From Symsagittifera roscoffensis (taxonomy: Eukaryota; Xenacoelomorpha; Acoela; Convolutidae): a stretch of DNA of 64,000 bases. Each line of letters begins with the position of its first letter. The first letter of the stretch is position 1. The notes beneath the pieces were generated by a model. That model saw nothing but the letters and a program-made list of their open reading frames with translations, ran no database searches and was not told the origin of the DNA. Both the position numbers and the translations under genes were made by a program. Where the stretch lies: assembly GCF_963678635.1 (NCBI RefSeq), contig NC_087070.1, forward strand, positions 51,380,514 to 51,444,513, given 5' to 3'. Positions 1-11,081 of the stretch are shown here, one piece after another.

Positions 1-983
1 GAGATTAAATCAATATTATGTCTGAAATAATCGATGATAAACCATGCTAAGATTTTTTGTAAATCGTGTTTAACATTATGTGAAACTTCGTTATTGGTTA
101 AATTTTCACGGATTGTGTTTAAATATTTGGAGAATTTTGCAATTTCATGTCTTACAGTTGTATGTTTTGATGTTTGAACAGGTGAAGTATCTTGGGATTT
201 TTGTTTTTCTAGTATAGATAGATAACTATAAATTAATTTAAATACTTCGTTAGTGAATATTCAATTCGCTCTTTGTGAGTTTTGATTTGTATATTTTTTA
301 TGTATTCTGTGAATACTTTTGAAAATTCTATATCTACGTCGTCGGTTTAAAGTAGATATCTACCATGGAACTTACTTGGTGAATAGATTTCTATGGTATA
401 GATTCCATACTGTTGTGTTAGATTACATATTCCTTTTAGATAGTGATCGATAATTTATCTTTTGATTTTTACTTCTGGAAGTTCTGCTGTGCATGGACTA
501 ATTCTTTTTTCGAATAACCTTGCGATTACTTTTTGACAAAATTGTGTTTGTCCTCTATCATCAGTAAGTGAATTTATTAAAAATGGGAGGATGGAGTTTC
601 CATCTTCGCTTTCTTCATTTTGACTCGTTTTTGTGTTTTATGACTGTCAATTTGTAGTTTTCAATGTGTTTTATTGGTTGATTCCAATTATATAGACGTA
701 CTTGTTTGTTTTTGTATTTCTATTTTATTCTTCGTTTTCCTGGTATTGATGATTGTGATATGGTTTCTGAGTCAGGAAAATATAGTGTAACATTAACTTG
801 GTATTTTTTTACGGATTCTTTTAATTTGTAAAATTCTTCCAAATTATTTGTTTCTGATTCGGAGACCGCGTTTCGTCGTTTTGAAAATCTTTTTCGTGTG
901 ATCTGTGTTTGTTCGCTTAAAATTTTTTTTGTGATTGTTTGTCGTTTTGTTCTGATATATCCTATTGACTGTGTGTGGAGTGA
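1..983 (-). pseudogene. Decayed coding tract, unknown product, runs off left edge
   Basis: On the minus strand a series of open frames follow one another with little overlap: 983-720 continuing past one TAG to about 612, then about 632-347 with one internal TAA, then 346-233, then 260-1 (86 codons, still open at the edge). Their composition is polar and protein-like, with words such as LYNWNQPIKHIENYKL, NSILPFLINSLTDD and KILAWFIIDYF, and the plus strand is correspondingly T/G-rich. This looks like a single gene of more than 300 codons broken by about three frameshifts and two stops. I recognise no domain. It may be a transposon or virus-derived ORF, or a multi-exon gene whose boundaries I misread as frameshifts. 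The tract at 2139-2590 may be its upstream part. Confidence 0.45.
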
Positions 984-2138
984 TTACGAGGTCATTTTTT
1001 GTTGTTTTTTTCACAATTGTGTAGTATGATTGTTTGTTTATTTCCTAAATTGTCTATTGTTATAAGGTTAAGAATGACGGATGCAATATTGGGGTTAGTG
1101 ATTTTTTATGTCTTAAACTGTAAGTTCTTACAATTTTTCGGGTTAGCCTAACTTGGGTCCTGTTTTTAAGGATTGGATCGAAAAGTATGTATCGATTCCT
1201 GAGAATGATTGTTGATTTCTCGTGGCTAGTCTAAGTTAAGGTGTTAACTTACTTAACCTTACTTAGAAGTAGTGATTGTGTTCAAGGGCTGGAGAATAGT
1301 AAATCGATCCACAGGATTCAGATATAATTATAACACAAGTAGTTCGTTAGGTATTATTTTAAACTTACTAAGTTTATGTATAATCCTGGGTCAGGTAAGA
1401 GGGGGGTCAAGTGAAGGATGAATAACCGAAATTCTTCACTGTTTATCCTAATGATAATGGTTAGTGTGATTGAAAAACTTCCATAGTCCTGTGTCTTGAG
1501 AAAAGATTGGATGTGAATCGACGTTTGAGGTCGTTAGACACTTTATTAATCGTGTGGGGGAGAACAAAGTTGTTCTATTTGATCCAAGGATAAGCCTTGA
1601 TGATCAGGATATAAAATTAATGAAATTTAGGTTTAATTTAGATAAAAATGAATTAGTGATCCAAGGAAAACCTTGATGATCTGTTAAGTTTAAAAAGATT
1701 TAGTTTAGAAAAAATAAGAAATAGGATAGGGCCTTTATAATCTAAGTTTAAGCTTTAACTTATAATTTTAAGTTTGTTAGTTTTTGATGATGTTAGTGGG
1801 TTTATGATTCGCTGTTATGTTTTAGGTGATGAAGCTGAGATGAAGAGATGATTTATATATTACTAACAATTTTGTGTGTTTACTAACTAATTTTTATAAT
1901 TTTATTTTCCAAAACCATTTTTTTCCAGATATCTTTTTAAACTTACTGCAGATTTGAAGGGAACGACTAGGGGTGTTTTTATCAGTCGTTTTTGTACAAT
2001 AATAAATTTAGCGCTGGTAATTGTCGTTGAAGATTTTTCTTCAAAAATTCTATGTTTGCAAATGAAAATCTAAAGTCCTTGCTAATAAAGATCTAAATAT
2101 AAAAGTTTGTGTTGGCTTTTGCAGTACGACCATAAAAC
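984..2138. other. T/G-rich spacer with a short direct repeat
   Basis: No convincing open frame on either strand. The plus strand stays T/G-rich like the flanking broken gene tracts. A 25-bp word beginning GATCCAAGGA and ending CCTTGATGATC occurs at about 1581-1605 and again at about 1658-1682 with small changes. Confidence 0.35.
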
Positions 2139-2590
2139 TTATGGGTAAGTTTCTTCGTAGTCGTATATCGTCTGTTGTCCGAGGTCCCTTTTTCCAATAC
2201 CGGGTAGTTCTCGTATTGTTCGCAATAATGGCTCTGATCTATTGAGTCGTAGAGACATTTCAATTAACTTATTGTTGTGTAACATTTTTGAGAATGTTTT
2301 TTGTCTAAGTCTAATCTATTTTTGGTTAGTTCTAAGCTATTTTGTTCCTTAAGGTCTTATTCGAGACTTATGGTCGCACCAGATGAGTTGGGATGGAGGT
2401 CTAACTCATAGAGTAATTTCAGATAAGGTACACCGTCTGCTCGTCACGCTATCTTATTTTCGGCCTGATAGATTCGTGCAACTTCTTAGTCTAACACCGA
2501 TCTTAATCTTACTCTTATATCTCTTAGTCTCAATAGATCTAGAGTACACTGGTTTAGTTACGAGTCGGTCTCTTGGGAAAAGCAACTAGG
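2139..2590 (-). pseudogene. Second decayed coding tract, possibly 5' part of the left-edge gene
   Basis: One minus-strand frame from about 2584 to 2290 is coding-like but is interrupted by four in-frame stops (TAA, TAA, TGA, TAA). A one-base shift then leads into a second frame that is open from about 2318 to a TAA at 2139-2141. It carries a run of charged and leucine-rich residues and ends in the stretch RTIRELPGIGKRDLG followed by QQTIYDYEETYP. Same strand and similar base skew as the tract at 1-983, so the two could belong to one gene with a 1.1 kb intron or unreadable stretch between them. Product unknown. Confidence 0.4.
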
Positions 2591-2599
2591 TTGTAAGTT

Positions 2600-3560
2600 A
2601 AATTCAATATGCTCTGATGCTGAAATTACAAGTAATTTCAGCACTTACAAATAAGTGGGTTGTTAGTTTTATGGAGTGTGATTGGTTAGTCTTTAATATT
2701 TTATCGGGATAAAATATCTAATTTATAACCAAAAATAATATATAGTTTGGATCTGGTTCCAATACACAGTAGGGAGACCAGATCTGTTAACATAAGTTCG
2801 GATGTTCACCATGTAAAACTTTATTTAGAATATGACAACGCTAAAATAATTTTTCAAAACTAAAATTTAAGTAGGGGGAGGTGGAAAAATATTACGCCTT
2901 GTCATTTCAACATGTAAAAAACTATGAAATTGGAAAAAAATGATACGTGGTAAATTGTTAGGGCGATGAGAGAAATTTGGAAAGAGTCAAAAATCAATAC
3001 AAGTTTACAAAATTTTGCATAACTGAGCTTGTCGATGTTTTGCATTACTGACGAGAAATTATATCAGAGTTTTACAAACTCGGACATGATTTCGGTAAAA
3101 TTCGGTAAAACATTTTTCAGACAGTGCAAATGTCTTTCTCAGAGGTTTTCACTGATATTTGCACCCATTGTCTTGCCTCATTTCTGTATGGAATCTTTCA
3201 TGAGCCGGATCAATATGCCTACTACTGTATTAGAAAGTTTCGAATTTCGAGCGCTTTTGTGTAAGTCATATTGACCTAATTTTTTTATGAACGAATACTT
3301 GAAAAAACAATTGGCAAATTCATTTTTCAAATTTGAATTCTTGGCGTCAATGGTTTTCAGTTGCTTTAAAAAGTTAACAATGCCTAATTGAAAAGCAAAA
3401 AAAACGCACGAAGTACAAGGAATCATTTCTCTTGGAAATTAGTTTGGAACTCAGTCTTTTTAAGCAATAAAATTGGCTCATTTGCAAACCCATATTAGTT
3501 TCCCTAATCAGTTTTGCTGTACTGCTGCGGCGCAAGCATAGATTTTATGTTAGTTAAATT
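2600..3560. other. AT-rich stretch without a supported gene
   Basis: ORFs of about 80 codons occur on both strands here (3029-3274 and 3178-3426), but they overlap each other and show neither splice signals nor recognisable protein features. I read this as intergenic DNA. Confidence 0.5.
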
Positions 3561-3563
3561 AAA

Positions 3564-4077
3564 CAAGACTGCTCGTATCAGGGCGAAACCCTGAATGTTC
3601 CGACTGCCTTTTAAGGTTTATGGAGCAAAAATAACTTAAAAAAATTTATTGAAATAAAATGAATTTTTTTTTTAATTTGATTTTTTTAAATGAAAATCAT
3701 CCCCCTAACGTCATATAAAGTACAAAAGGATAGATTTCGTTCCTTGAAACAAACCAATTATGGCAAATAAGCTTCTTTCAACCAATTTGGAACGATTTAT
3801 AAGACGGATTAAATCTCCGCTTACGCGTTAATAGCTCGAATTATATCGCGCGTTAATTGTCACAAATTGGTCATAATGGACAAAATGGCAACCTTTAAAC
3901 CCTCACAACTTTACGAAAAACGATCGCAGGTGAAATATCTTTTCAAATTTAACCTTGTGAATGATATTAAAAAAATTCCGTCAAAAATGGCTAGTTAAAA
4001 AGTCGAAATTTGTCTGAAGAAAAAAAACCCACCCCGAGCATAAATATTCCGTCACTTTCGTATCGAAAGTCGGAACA
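3564..4077 (+). mobile_element. Short interspersed element A, copy 1 (MITE-like)
   Basis: A ~0.5 kb non-coding element beginning CAAGACTGCTCGTATCAGGG, followed by the palindrome CAGGGCGAAACCCTG and TGTTCCGAC, and ending with GTCGGAACA after AATATTCCGT. The TGTTCCGAC/GTCGGAACA pair forms subterminal inverted repeats. An internal palindromic block reads roughly ACGCGTTAATAGCTCGAATT then ATCGCGCGTTAAT. Matching copies lie at 8914-9446 (same strand), 23361-23860 (opposite strand) and, more diverged, 41250-41726. There is no ORF, so it would be non-autonomous. Exact ends and target-site duplications were not resolved. Confidence 0.7.
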
Positions 4078-4142
4078 ACAAGCCAAAGTAAGCTAAAAAG
4101 ATGGGTAGATTGCTTGATTCCCTACGACTTTGATATTAAAGA

Positions 4143-4197
4143 CTCGGGGTGGGTGAGCACAAATATTCCGTTACTTTCGTATCGAAAGTCGGAACAA
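4143..4197 (+). mobile_element. Isolated right end of element A
   Basis: Repeats the terminal block of element A (GAGCACAAATATTCCGTTAC ... GTCGGAACA) about 120 bp after copy 1. It is preceded by CTCGGGGTGGGT, the reverse complement of the ACCCACCCCGAG found just inside the end of copy 1, so two ends sit back to back. Confidence 0.6.
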
Positions 4198-4327
4198 TAA
4201 GAAAACCAAATAAGATTGTGATGACTGCATGTTATTCTTTTGTAACTCTCGAATAGTGTGAAGAAAAACTTATATGAAAGAAATCACAGGTGGGGAGGGA
4301 AGGGACACGAGAGACGAGCAATTTTTG

Positions 4328-4500
4328 TTCCGACTGTCGAAAAAAGGATAGAATAGTTCAATTCGGTGTTTTATTTCTCCAAACAAAATTTGAATTTTAC
4401 GGAACCATTTTTGAATGTTATCTAAAGTCTATTGATGTCCTGAGATCAAATTTAAAAAAGATATTACCTATGATTATTTTTGATGGTTTGAATTATCGCA
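4328..4500 (-). mobile_element. Diverged partial copy of element A, reverse orientation
   Basis: Starts TGTTCCGACTGTCG and continues with diverged matches to the right half of element A read in reverse, including the ATTGATGTCCTGAGATCAAA block that matches TTGTTGTCCTGAGCTTAAAT in the 23.4 kb copy. The 73-codon ORF over it is an accident of the repeat. Confidence 0.45.
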
Positions 4501-4504
4501 TGAT

Positions 4505-5240
4505 TGACTAATTTGATTTTCTTAAAGCATAAAACATTTCGTGCTTTTATCTGGCTCAAAATTTAATCCAAATTGACTTGAGGCATGCTAGTTGTTCCAT
4601 TAATTAAAAAAGATACGATTAGTCTTGCTTATACTTTCTTTCTGCGTTTCAATTTTGTTGCAATTTTGAAACTCAGCTCTTAATCACTTTCACGCCATAA
4701 CAAAACCTCTTTTATCTCTAACATAATTATTTCAAGGGTCTTACCGTCGTTGTTATAAATCGGCCGCCATGTCTGGCTGACAAACGCAAGTTTTTGCCAG
4801 CCAGTTTTAACAAACGAAAATTATTGGTAAAATATGGTCTTCATAAGGGCTTCAGGGAGGCTCGAAAAATCATATTAATGGGTCTTCATTATAAAAAAGT
4901 ACACAAACATTTTCACGATCACTTATATTTTGCAAATTAAACTATTCATTTCTTATTTAAAACCAACTCAGGGCATCTGCCTTCAATTCTTGGCTCGTCT
5001 AAATTTGTGGTAATTTGTTTCCTGATTCGTCAATACACGTTGTTTATTAAGCATGTCGTTTCTACAGTCGAAAAATCAGTATTATGATGAAAATAATAGG
5101 GTTTTGTAGGAAAACTTATTTTTTTTTGTTTTATTTTGAGTGTTCCGTCACTGTGCCAAAAATTATTTTAAAAAATTAAAAGAAAAAATGATGGCGAAAA
5201 GAGAGAAAAATGCATAGTCTGATAGCTTGGTCGAATTTCT
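4505..5240. other. Non-coding AT-rich stretch
   Basis: No supported gene or repeat relationship seen on either strand. Confidence 0.4.
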
Positions 5241-5262
5241 CCAAATAATGTTTTTTTTTCAG

Positions 5263-5503
5263 AAGTAACATGTGCGCCTATTGTGCAATAATTGTGCTAC
5301 ATTTTTTGCACTATGTCTCAAACTTCGAGTCGAAGCAGTGTCAGCTGGGTCTAAAAAAGGGTGTGCTGGATGCATCATCAATCGCAAAAACACCAGCAGG
5401 TGCTCTGCATTCATTCATGCATCGAGCATCTTTTGACATCTCGAAGTACCCAGATTCCTTCCAAGAGTGGCTCGACGATAATCCAGGGCTCTTTCATAAA
5501 TAG
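5263..5503 (+). CDS. Possible terminal exon, unknown product
   Basis: A T-rich tract ending in CAG at 5251-5262 would make a strong splice acceptor. The frame after it is open for about 79 codons to a TAG at 5501-5503, with an ATG at 5270. The downstream half is non-repetitive and protein-like, for example KTPAGALHSFMHR and DSFQEWLDDNPGLF. No upstream exon was recognised and no domain is apparent. An overlapping frame at 5361-5633 is also open, so this may be chance. Read it as a candidate only. Confidence 0.3.
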
Positions 5504-5671
5504 TTTACCAAAACCTGCAAGTCCCGGTGTCTTGTTCTATTATAATCGATCTTGGCCAAGAAACGAAAAACTTAAGCCCACCTTAAACTTAAGCCCACAG
5601 TTAAATACTTTTAAGAGGGAGGGGCTTGGTTGATAGTTTCGTGAAACTTCTCGAGTAGTGGTAAGAAAACT

Positions 5672-5824
5672 CGGGTTGACCGCCATAGACAAAACATGAT
5701 AGTCATACAGTTCCATAGTATGGAAAAAAGGCTAGTCATAACGTTTTCATACACTTTTTTAAGCGTATGAACTGTATGGGAAACTGTACTGGAATTGTAT
5801 GACTAGCATTTTTTGTCAACCCGG
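5672..5824. mobile_element. Foldback element B, copy 1
   Basis: Begins CGGGTTGACCGCCATAGAC and ends GACTAGCATTTTTTGTCAAC CCG, so the ends CGGGTTGAC/GTCAACCCG are perfect inverted repeats. The interior is built from alternating orientations of CATACAGTTC and GTATGA(A)CTGTATG-like words. Related ends occur at 10214-10223 and 26168-26415. Confidence 0.55.
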
Positions 5825-6287
5825 GAAGCCCAAGTTTCCTGGAACAATTTAGTTTAAATGTAGGCAAGCGCAACAAAAACACAAGTCTTAGTTGCCTGAA
5901 AAAATTGACTGAGATCTAAATTAGTTCAGGGGATGAAAAGAGCTTTGATCAGATTATGAGTTTTACGAAGTTTGCGTTGGTGATACAAGCCAATTGCCGA
6001 AACTGATTTCAACAGAATCGGTCAATAATGTTACTGAGTACAATGCATGCATTTCAAAAACTTGCGAGACTACATTTTCTGACGATATGGAAGTCGATAA
6101 GTGTTATTTAGAAACTAAACTACACTCAAGAGTAACCTACGAAAAATAAAATTTTACTTTTCTTTTTCATTAAAAATCAGATATCTCGTATCAGGGCAAA
6201 TCAACCGCCCGTTTTTTGTACCAAATCAATTTATATTTGAAAATAATTGGGTATCATACGTATTTAAATATTATTCAAGTAAAGCAG
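5825..6287. other. Non-coding stretch before the large foldback
   Basis: I see no gene or clear repeat here. Confidence 0.4.
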
Positions 6288-6763
6288 CACTGCCACCCAT
6301 ATCTTCACCACCACCATCACAAACATTCTTATTATATCTGAACGCATCCCAAACTTAGTATAGATATCTTATGTTAAAAAATCATCAATTATATATACAT
6401 ATATTTCAATAACATCGAGACAGAATATCAAGTTTCTTACAAAAAAAGCAAGAAAAATACCAACAAACAAAAGACATCATTTGTTAAAATATTTTGATTT
6501 TCACAATTGTTCAAAAAAAGTTTGAGTTCATAAAGATAGCAAAGTTTAACTTAACGTTTTTTTGAACAATTGTGATAATCAAATTATTTTAACAAATGAT
6601 GTCTTTTGTTTGTTGGTATTTTTCTTGCTATTTGTGTAGGCAAACTTGATATTCTGTCTCGATGTTATTGAAATATATGTTTATATAATTGATGATTCTT
6701 TAATATAAGATATCTATACTAAGTTTGTGAATGGTGGTGTGGGTGGAGATAAGGGTGGCAGTG
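6288..6763. repeat. Long inverted repeat (hairpin), ~210-230 bp arms
   Basis: The left arm (about 6288-6519, starting CACTGCCACCC) is matched by the reverse complement of the right arm (about 6556-6763, ending GGGTGGCAGTG), with a spacer of about 36 bp. Landmarks that pair include ACCAACAAACAAAAGACATC with GATGTCTTTTGTTTGTTGGT, and the CACAATTGTTCAAAAAAA core next to the spacer. Arm identity is high with small indels. It could be a foldback transposon or MITE. It has no ORF. Confidence 0.75.
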
Positions 6764-7100
6764 GTGCAAGTTTTGTTTGAATGTTTATTTGAAGTTGATA
6801 TAAATCACAAGATGTAAAACATACTTGGTATTACAAAGCAAAAAATTACGCCTAAAACTAAAAAAACGGTTAATTTTTTCAGAAAATTTTTTGAATCAAA
6901 AAGTTTTCATTTGAGGAAATTCAAAGTCAAGTATGTTTCAAAATTGAGTTTTTAATTGAGAAAGAACCAGCAAACTTTTATTTGCCAAGCGTTAAATTTG
7001 ATTAATGCCAGAGAAAACAAAAAGACACGTAGCTAGTATAGATAGTTTCAAACAAAAAAACTTCATCTAAACATCTGAAACCACTACCACTAACAGGATA
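6764..7100. other. Non-coding AT-rich stretch
   Basis: I see no gene or repeat between the hairpin and the microsatellite. Confidence 0.4.
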
Positions 7101-7106
7101 AATGGT

Positions 7107-7164
<58 letters not shown>

Positions 7165-7186
7165 AATGTGTGTGTGTGTGTGTGAG
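7107..7186 (+). repeat. (TA)n(TG)n microsatellite
   Basis: A short TA run passes directly into a long TG run with single interruptions (CG, AA, AG). The minus-strand ORF over it (poly Thr-His) is an artefact. Confidence 0.95.
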
Positions 7187-7199
7187 TGAGCATAAATTT

Positions 7200-7639
7200 T
7201 GTGTTGTTTTTTATAATGCTGATAGAAAAATAACCTCATATTGATTTTATATTTAACATTAGCAAAGTTATTATTATCATAAAGTATAATAAATCAATCT
7301 CTTATTAAAACAAAAGAAACCTCAATTGTAAACGTTTTTCCGAAATAGCATTAAAAATTTTCAAACGTTAAAAAATTTTAGTATTGGGTTTATAACAAAG
7401 AGGCAAGGCGGAGCTTTGCACCACTTGCGATTCAACTCAAACAAAAAAAACACGAGTCAAAAAATTTGAATGTTGAAAAAAACGTGAACCAAAAGTTTCG
7501 TATGACTAGATAAAAAATCAGCTAAGGGCAAAGATAAAGGTAGAGTTAAGTGTTTAACATTGAACGAATAAGCTATACTGATGCGGCATGATAAATGTGA
7601 CAAAAATTGGAATTTACCCAAAACCTAGGTTGTTTCTCT
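7200..7639. other. Non-coding AT-rich stretch
   Basis: Nothing supported here. Confidence 0.35.
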
Positions 7640-8520
7640 ACTAAAATAAGTGAGAAGGGTAAAAACTTTTGGGATAATCAATTTTCCCAAGAAGATATTA
7701 TTTCCCTTGCAGAAAAATAAGAAGCCGTTGCTTTTGTAGGAATCATTATTGCGACCGGTTCTTTCAGTTGAATTTTTCCTCTCAGATTTGATTGCGTAAA
7801 CTTTAAGAAAAATTAAAAAGTTTCTAAGAAACGGCCAAAAACGCACGGTCAAAAGAATTTCCAAAATCTATGATTTTTTCCTGCAGAGAGAAATTTGTGG
7901 CCGCTTAAGCAGAGAATTTTCCCAAACCGGGTTTCTCGATTGAAAATAACCTGAGAATTGGCACGGTAGTTTTTGCGTAAAGCCAAAAAGTTTGCAAGAA
8001 ACTGTCTAAATTTCAAAATTTTGAATTATTTGAAAACATAACCTTTTTCCTTAGCCAATTATAAAAATAGGTTTTTAACAGCCTGTGGTTTCGATTAAGT
8101 CTATGATATCAAGTTTGACAAGATAGTTAGCGAGAAAAGTCCAAAGAACGGTCGATTATTCAAAATACTGACATTTCCGAGAATCATAGCTTTTGTAGTG
8201 TAAAAAATAGGGGGTAACCGTTTACGCATAAGGGATTCTCTCAACCTGTAGTTTAGTTGGAATCCAAAATCTCAGATTTAGGAGAAAAGTTCTCGAGAAA
8301 TTTCAAAAAAAAAAATTAAAAAATGGTGAAATGTAAAAATTTTGTCTTCTCCGAGGGCCATAACTTTTGGTGTCAGAAAAATTTGGCAGTAGTCGCATAA
8401 GCAAATGAGTCTTTAATTGAACCGAAAGTCTCAAGTATGGCAGTGTAATTTCAAAAACTTTTAAGAAACGGTCAAAATCAAAAAATTGGCTATTCCGAGT
8501 GCCATAACTTTATGTGACTT
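7640..8520 (+). repeat. Degenerate tandem repeat, ~150-190 bp units
   Basis: Diverged recurring blocks follow the order TCCGAG..CATAACTTTTG, then a GCATAAGC-like word, a TTTAATTGAA(C)C..AAGTCTCA block, then AAGAAACGGTCAAAA. The last block recurs near 7828, 8000, 8135, 8305 and 8463 in varying form, and the CATAACTTT block near 8175, 8350 and 8500. About five units are visible. It has no coding content. Confidence 0.5.
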
Positions 8521-8913
8521 TTTCGAAGGCTGTAGACATAGGGGTGAAGTAAAAAGAGACTCTAGGGGAGTATACAAGCAGACAGGGGAGTAGGAGGTCT
8601 TTCAATTGATACCTTTTTTGATATTTAGTGATGTTTCTGAGAAAAACAAATTCTTTTCCAATGAACTTGAAAGTAATATCCCTTAAAACAACTCAAAATA
8701 GGCCATTAAGTCGGTAAAAATTAGGCCGAAAAAAATTGGGCTGAGTAATTTTTATAAGAGAAACAAAAAACAGAAGGAGATACAAAGGCAAGTAAAGTTA
8801 CAAGCTATAGGGTTAAACCAAAGATTAGTAGCAACATTATGGAAGAATGCGTGTGGCAAAAAAAAATATTTCCAATATGTAACAACTAAACCGTTACTAG
8901 ACAACTAGACAAA
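8521..8913. other. Non-coding purine-rich stretch
   Basis: No gene seen. It leads directly into the second element A copy. Confidence 0.35.
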
Positions 8914-9446
8914 CAAGACTGCTCGTATCAGGGCGAAACCCTGAATGTTCCGACTGCCTTTTCAGGTTTATGGAGCAGCAGTAATTACATAAAAAATTTA
9001 ATGAAATAAAATAAAACTTTCTAAAATTTGAAATAAATTTTTTTTATGAAAATCATCCCCCCACTCGCCATATAAAGTACGAAAAGATAGATTTCGTTCC
9101 TTGTAACAAATCAATTCTGGCAAAAAAGTTTCGTTCAACCAACTTGGAACGATTTATAAGACGGATTAAATCTCTGCTTACGCGTTAATAGCGCGAATTA
9201 TATCGCGCGTTAATTGTCCCAAATTGGTCAAAATTACCAAAACGGCAATCTTTAAACCCTCATAACTTTACGAAAAATGATCAGAGGTGAAATATCTTTT
9301 CAAATTTAAGCTCAAGACAACAATGGCTTTCGAATGATTTAAAAGAAATTCCGTCAAAAATGGCTAGTTAAAAAGTCGAAATTTGTTTGAAAAAAACCCA
9401 GCCCGAGCACAAATATTCCGTTACTTTCGTATCAAAAGTCGGACAA
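8914..9446 (+). mobile_element. Element A, copy 2
   Basis: Full-length second copy of the ~0.5 kb element, in the same orientation as copy 1: it starts CAAGACTGCTCGTATCAGGG and ends at AAAAGTCGGACAA. The internal palindrome around ATAGCGCGAATTATATCGCG is better preserved than in copy 1. The terminal GTCGGAACA is mutated to GTCGGACA. Confidence 0.7.
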
Positions 9447-9707
9447 TAATAATTGGCCGGCCAGTAGGCATATTTGCCGTCCCAAGCATAATGGTTACTT
9501 CCATGCTAAGTTGGTCGTGATTGTTTAAAAGTTTGATTCATTATGAAGCAAGATTTAAGTAATTCAATTGATTTTGTTACAAAAGTTGTTAACCCGAAGA
9601 AAAGTATATATTCCAGTTTGGTAACGCTTGCTTGATCAGATCCCTATCATAGCAGATTGCAATCAAGTTGATCTCGGATATATGTTAAGTTAGGGTAATT
9701 AATTACT

Positions 9708-10225
9708 TTAAATTCGATTAAAAACAAGTTTTAACATGTTTCTGAACATCTTGCCTTTTATGAAACAATGGTTATCATACACTTTTCATATATGCAAATT
9801 GTATAACAAATATTTTTTTAGCTTCAAATTAAATTTTCGTTTTTGATGAGCAATGTCCTTTAAATTGAGCAAAAGCACTCTTAAATAATTTAAATTTGTT
9901 TAGAAACAAGTTTGAACTATTTCCGAAAATCTTGCCTTTCATGAAAAAACGGTTATCATACACTTTTCATATATGGAAATTGTATGATAACCATTTTTTT
10001 TTCAAAAAAAAAACAAACGTAGTTATTTTTTATCAGCAGACTGGTTCAAATAGCCGGAGAAACTAGATTGAATCTTTTTTCAATGGTTTTTTGAAATTGT
10101 ATGAAAATTGTATGATTAGCATTTTTCCATACATTTGATGCAAGCAATTGTATGATAAGTTTTTTCGGTTTTCGGTGTGGGAAATTTAAGATAAGCATTT
10201 TCGGTTTATGGAGGTCAACCCGGTG
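9708..10225. repeat. Direct repeat with TATCATACACTTTTCATATA cores, ending as element B
   Basis: A ~110 bp block (about 9708-9820) recurs at about 9888-10000 with the shared words AAACAAGTTT, ATCTTGCCTTT(T/C)ATGAAA and TATCATACACTTTTCATATA. The second copy reads on into further GTATGATAA words and ends at GTCAACCCGG (10214-10223), the same terminus as foldback element B. I therefore read it as an expanded, duplicated member of that family. Confidence 0.45.
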
Positions 10226-10277
10226 TCACATTACCTTTCCAGGCCTTTTTTGTTGGTTTTAATCGGTTTTCCTTATA

Positions 10278-10493
10278 AGACCGCTCAAAAACCGCCTAAA
10301 AACCGCTCACATCTTGCTTGAGAAACCGTTCAAAAATCACCGTAAGAAATGAGCGGTTTTTGAGCGGTTTTTAAAGTAAGATTTGAGCGGTTTTTCTAAA
10401 AAACCGCCCAAACCGCCCAAACCGCTCAAACCGCTCAAATCTTGCTGAAAAACCGCTCAAACCGCTCATATCTTGAGCGGTTTTTGAGCGGGA
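10278..10493. repeat. Cluster of ACCGCTCA words in both orientations
   Basis: About ten exact ACCGCTCA or TGAGCGGT words, plus variants (CCGCCCA, CCGCCTA, CCGTTCA), lie within 215 bp. Forward and reverse clusters alternate, so the DNA could fold into several hairpins. TATCTTGAGC/GATTTGAGC spacers recur. It has far higher GC than its flanks and no ORF. See the finding for interpretation. Confidence 0.8.
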
Positions 10494-10499
10494 TCTCGA

Positions 10500-11081
10500 C
10501 CCGCGCAGACAATGAAATTCAGATTTGAAAGGACAAGCAAAAGTTTACGCGCTATAAGAGTACAAAAGAGGAACGTGAAACCGATTCAACTTTTAAGTTG
10601 GTCGAGCTGATTTCTTATGGTCGCGACTGTTTTGTTTTCGATCGCACCAATTGAGTCGGTGTTTTTGATCGCGCTGGTTTTCAATTGAAAAGATTTAGTT
10701 GAGCCGATCTGTAATTGCCAATATTGTCTCGTAAAGGTCTGGAAAGTGCCGCAAATGAGTCGCGCTGTTCTTCTCTTAAACCGGGGAGCTCGACTAGGGA
10801 ATTACGTATTTCCGTTCGGTAAACAAAATGGCTAAATGGCTAGAAAAGCTTGACCTGAAACTTGGCGAACTTCCAGAAAACCTTGTTCTTATAAGATTCA
10901 TAAATATTTGGCCAAATATAATTAACGATGGTTTCATACTCAAACAAGGCTGTTGCCAATTTTCTTCGTTGCTGTTGGAAATGTAACAACCTAACCAGTT
11001 AATATGAATTCGCATATACCTATTTTGATATGTAATTTGTTAACTTTATTAAATGAGGAGTTCTGTTTATCTTTTTGAAAT
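10500..11081. other. Upstream region of paralog 1
   Basis: No gene seen. The DNA is slightly richer in GC at 10500-10800, then AT-rich up to the start codon. A TATTAAA-like word lies about 35 bp before the ATG; no clear TATA box or initiator can be claimed. Confidence 0.35.

Noticed and set aside
2139-2590. Reassigned stop codons as an explanation for in-frame TAA/TGA/TAG
   Set aside because: All three stops occur within broken tracts that also carry frameshifts, while the intact secreted-protein genes use stops normally, so decay is simpler.
5361-5633. 90-codon ORF overlapping the exon-like ORF at 5263-5503
   Set aside because: Serine- and proline-rich shadow frame; the other frame has the better splice context.
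7002-7193. ORF encoding Thr-His repeats
   Set aside because: Translation of the TG microsatellite.
3564-9446. Possibility that the repeated CAGGGCGAAACCCTG elements are a CRISPR array
   Set aside because: Copies are ~0.5 kb long, thousands of bases apart, in both orientations, and in a eukaryotic setting with no cas genes.
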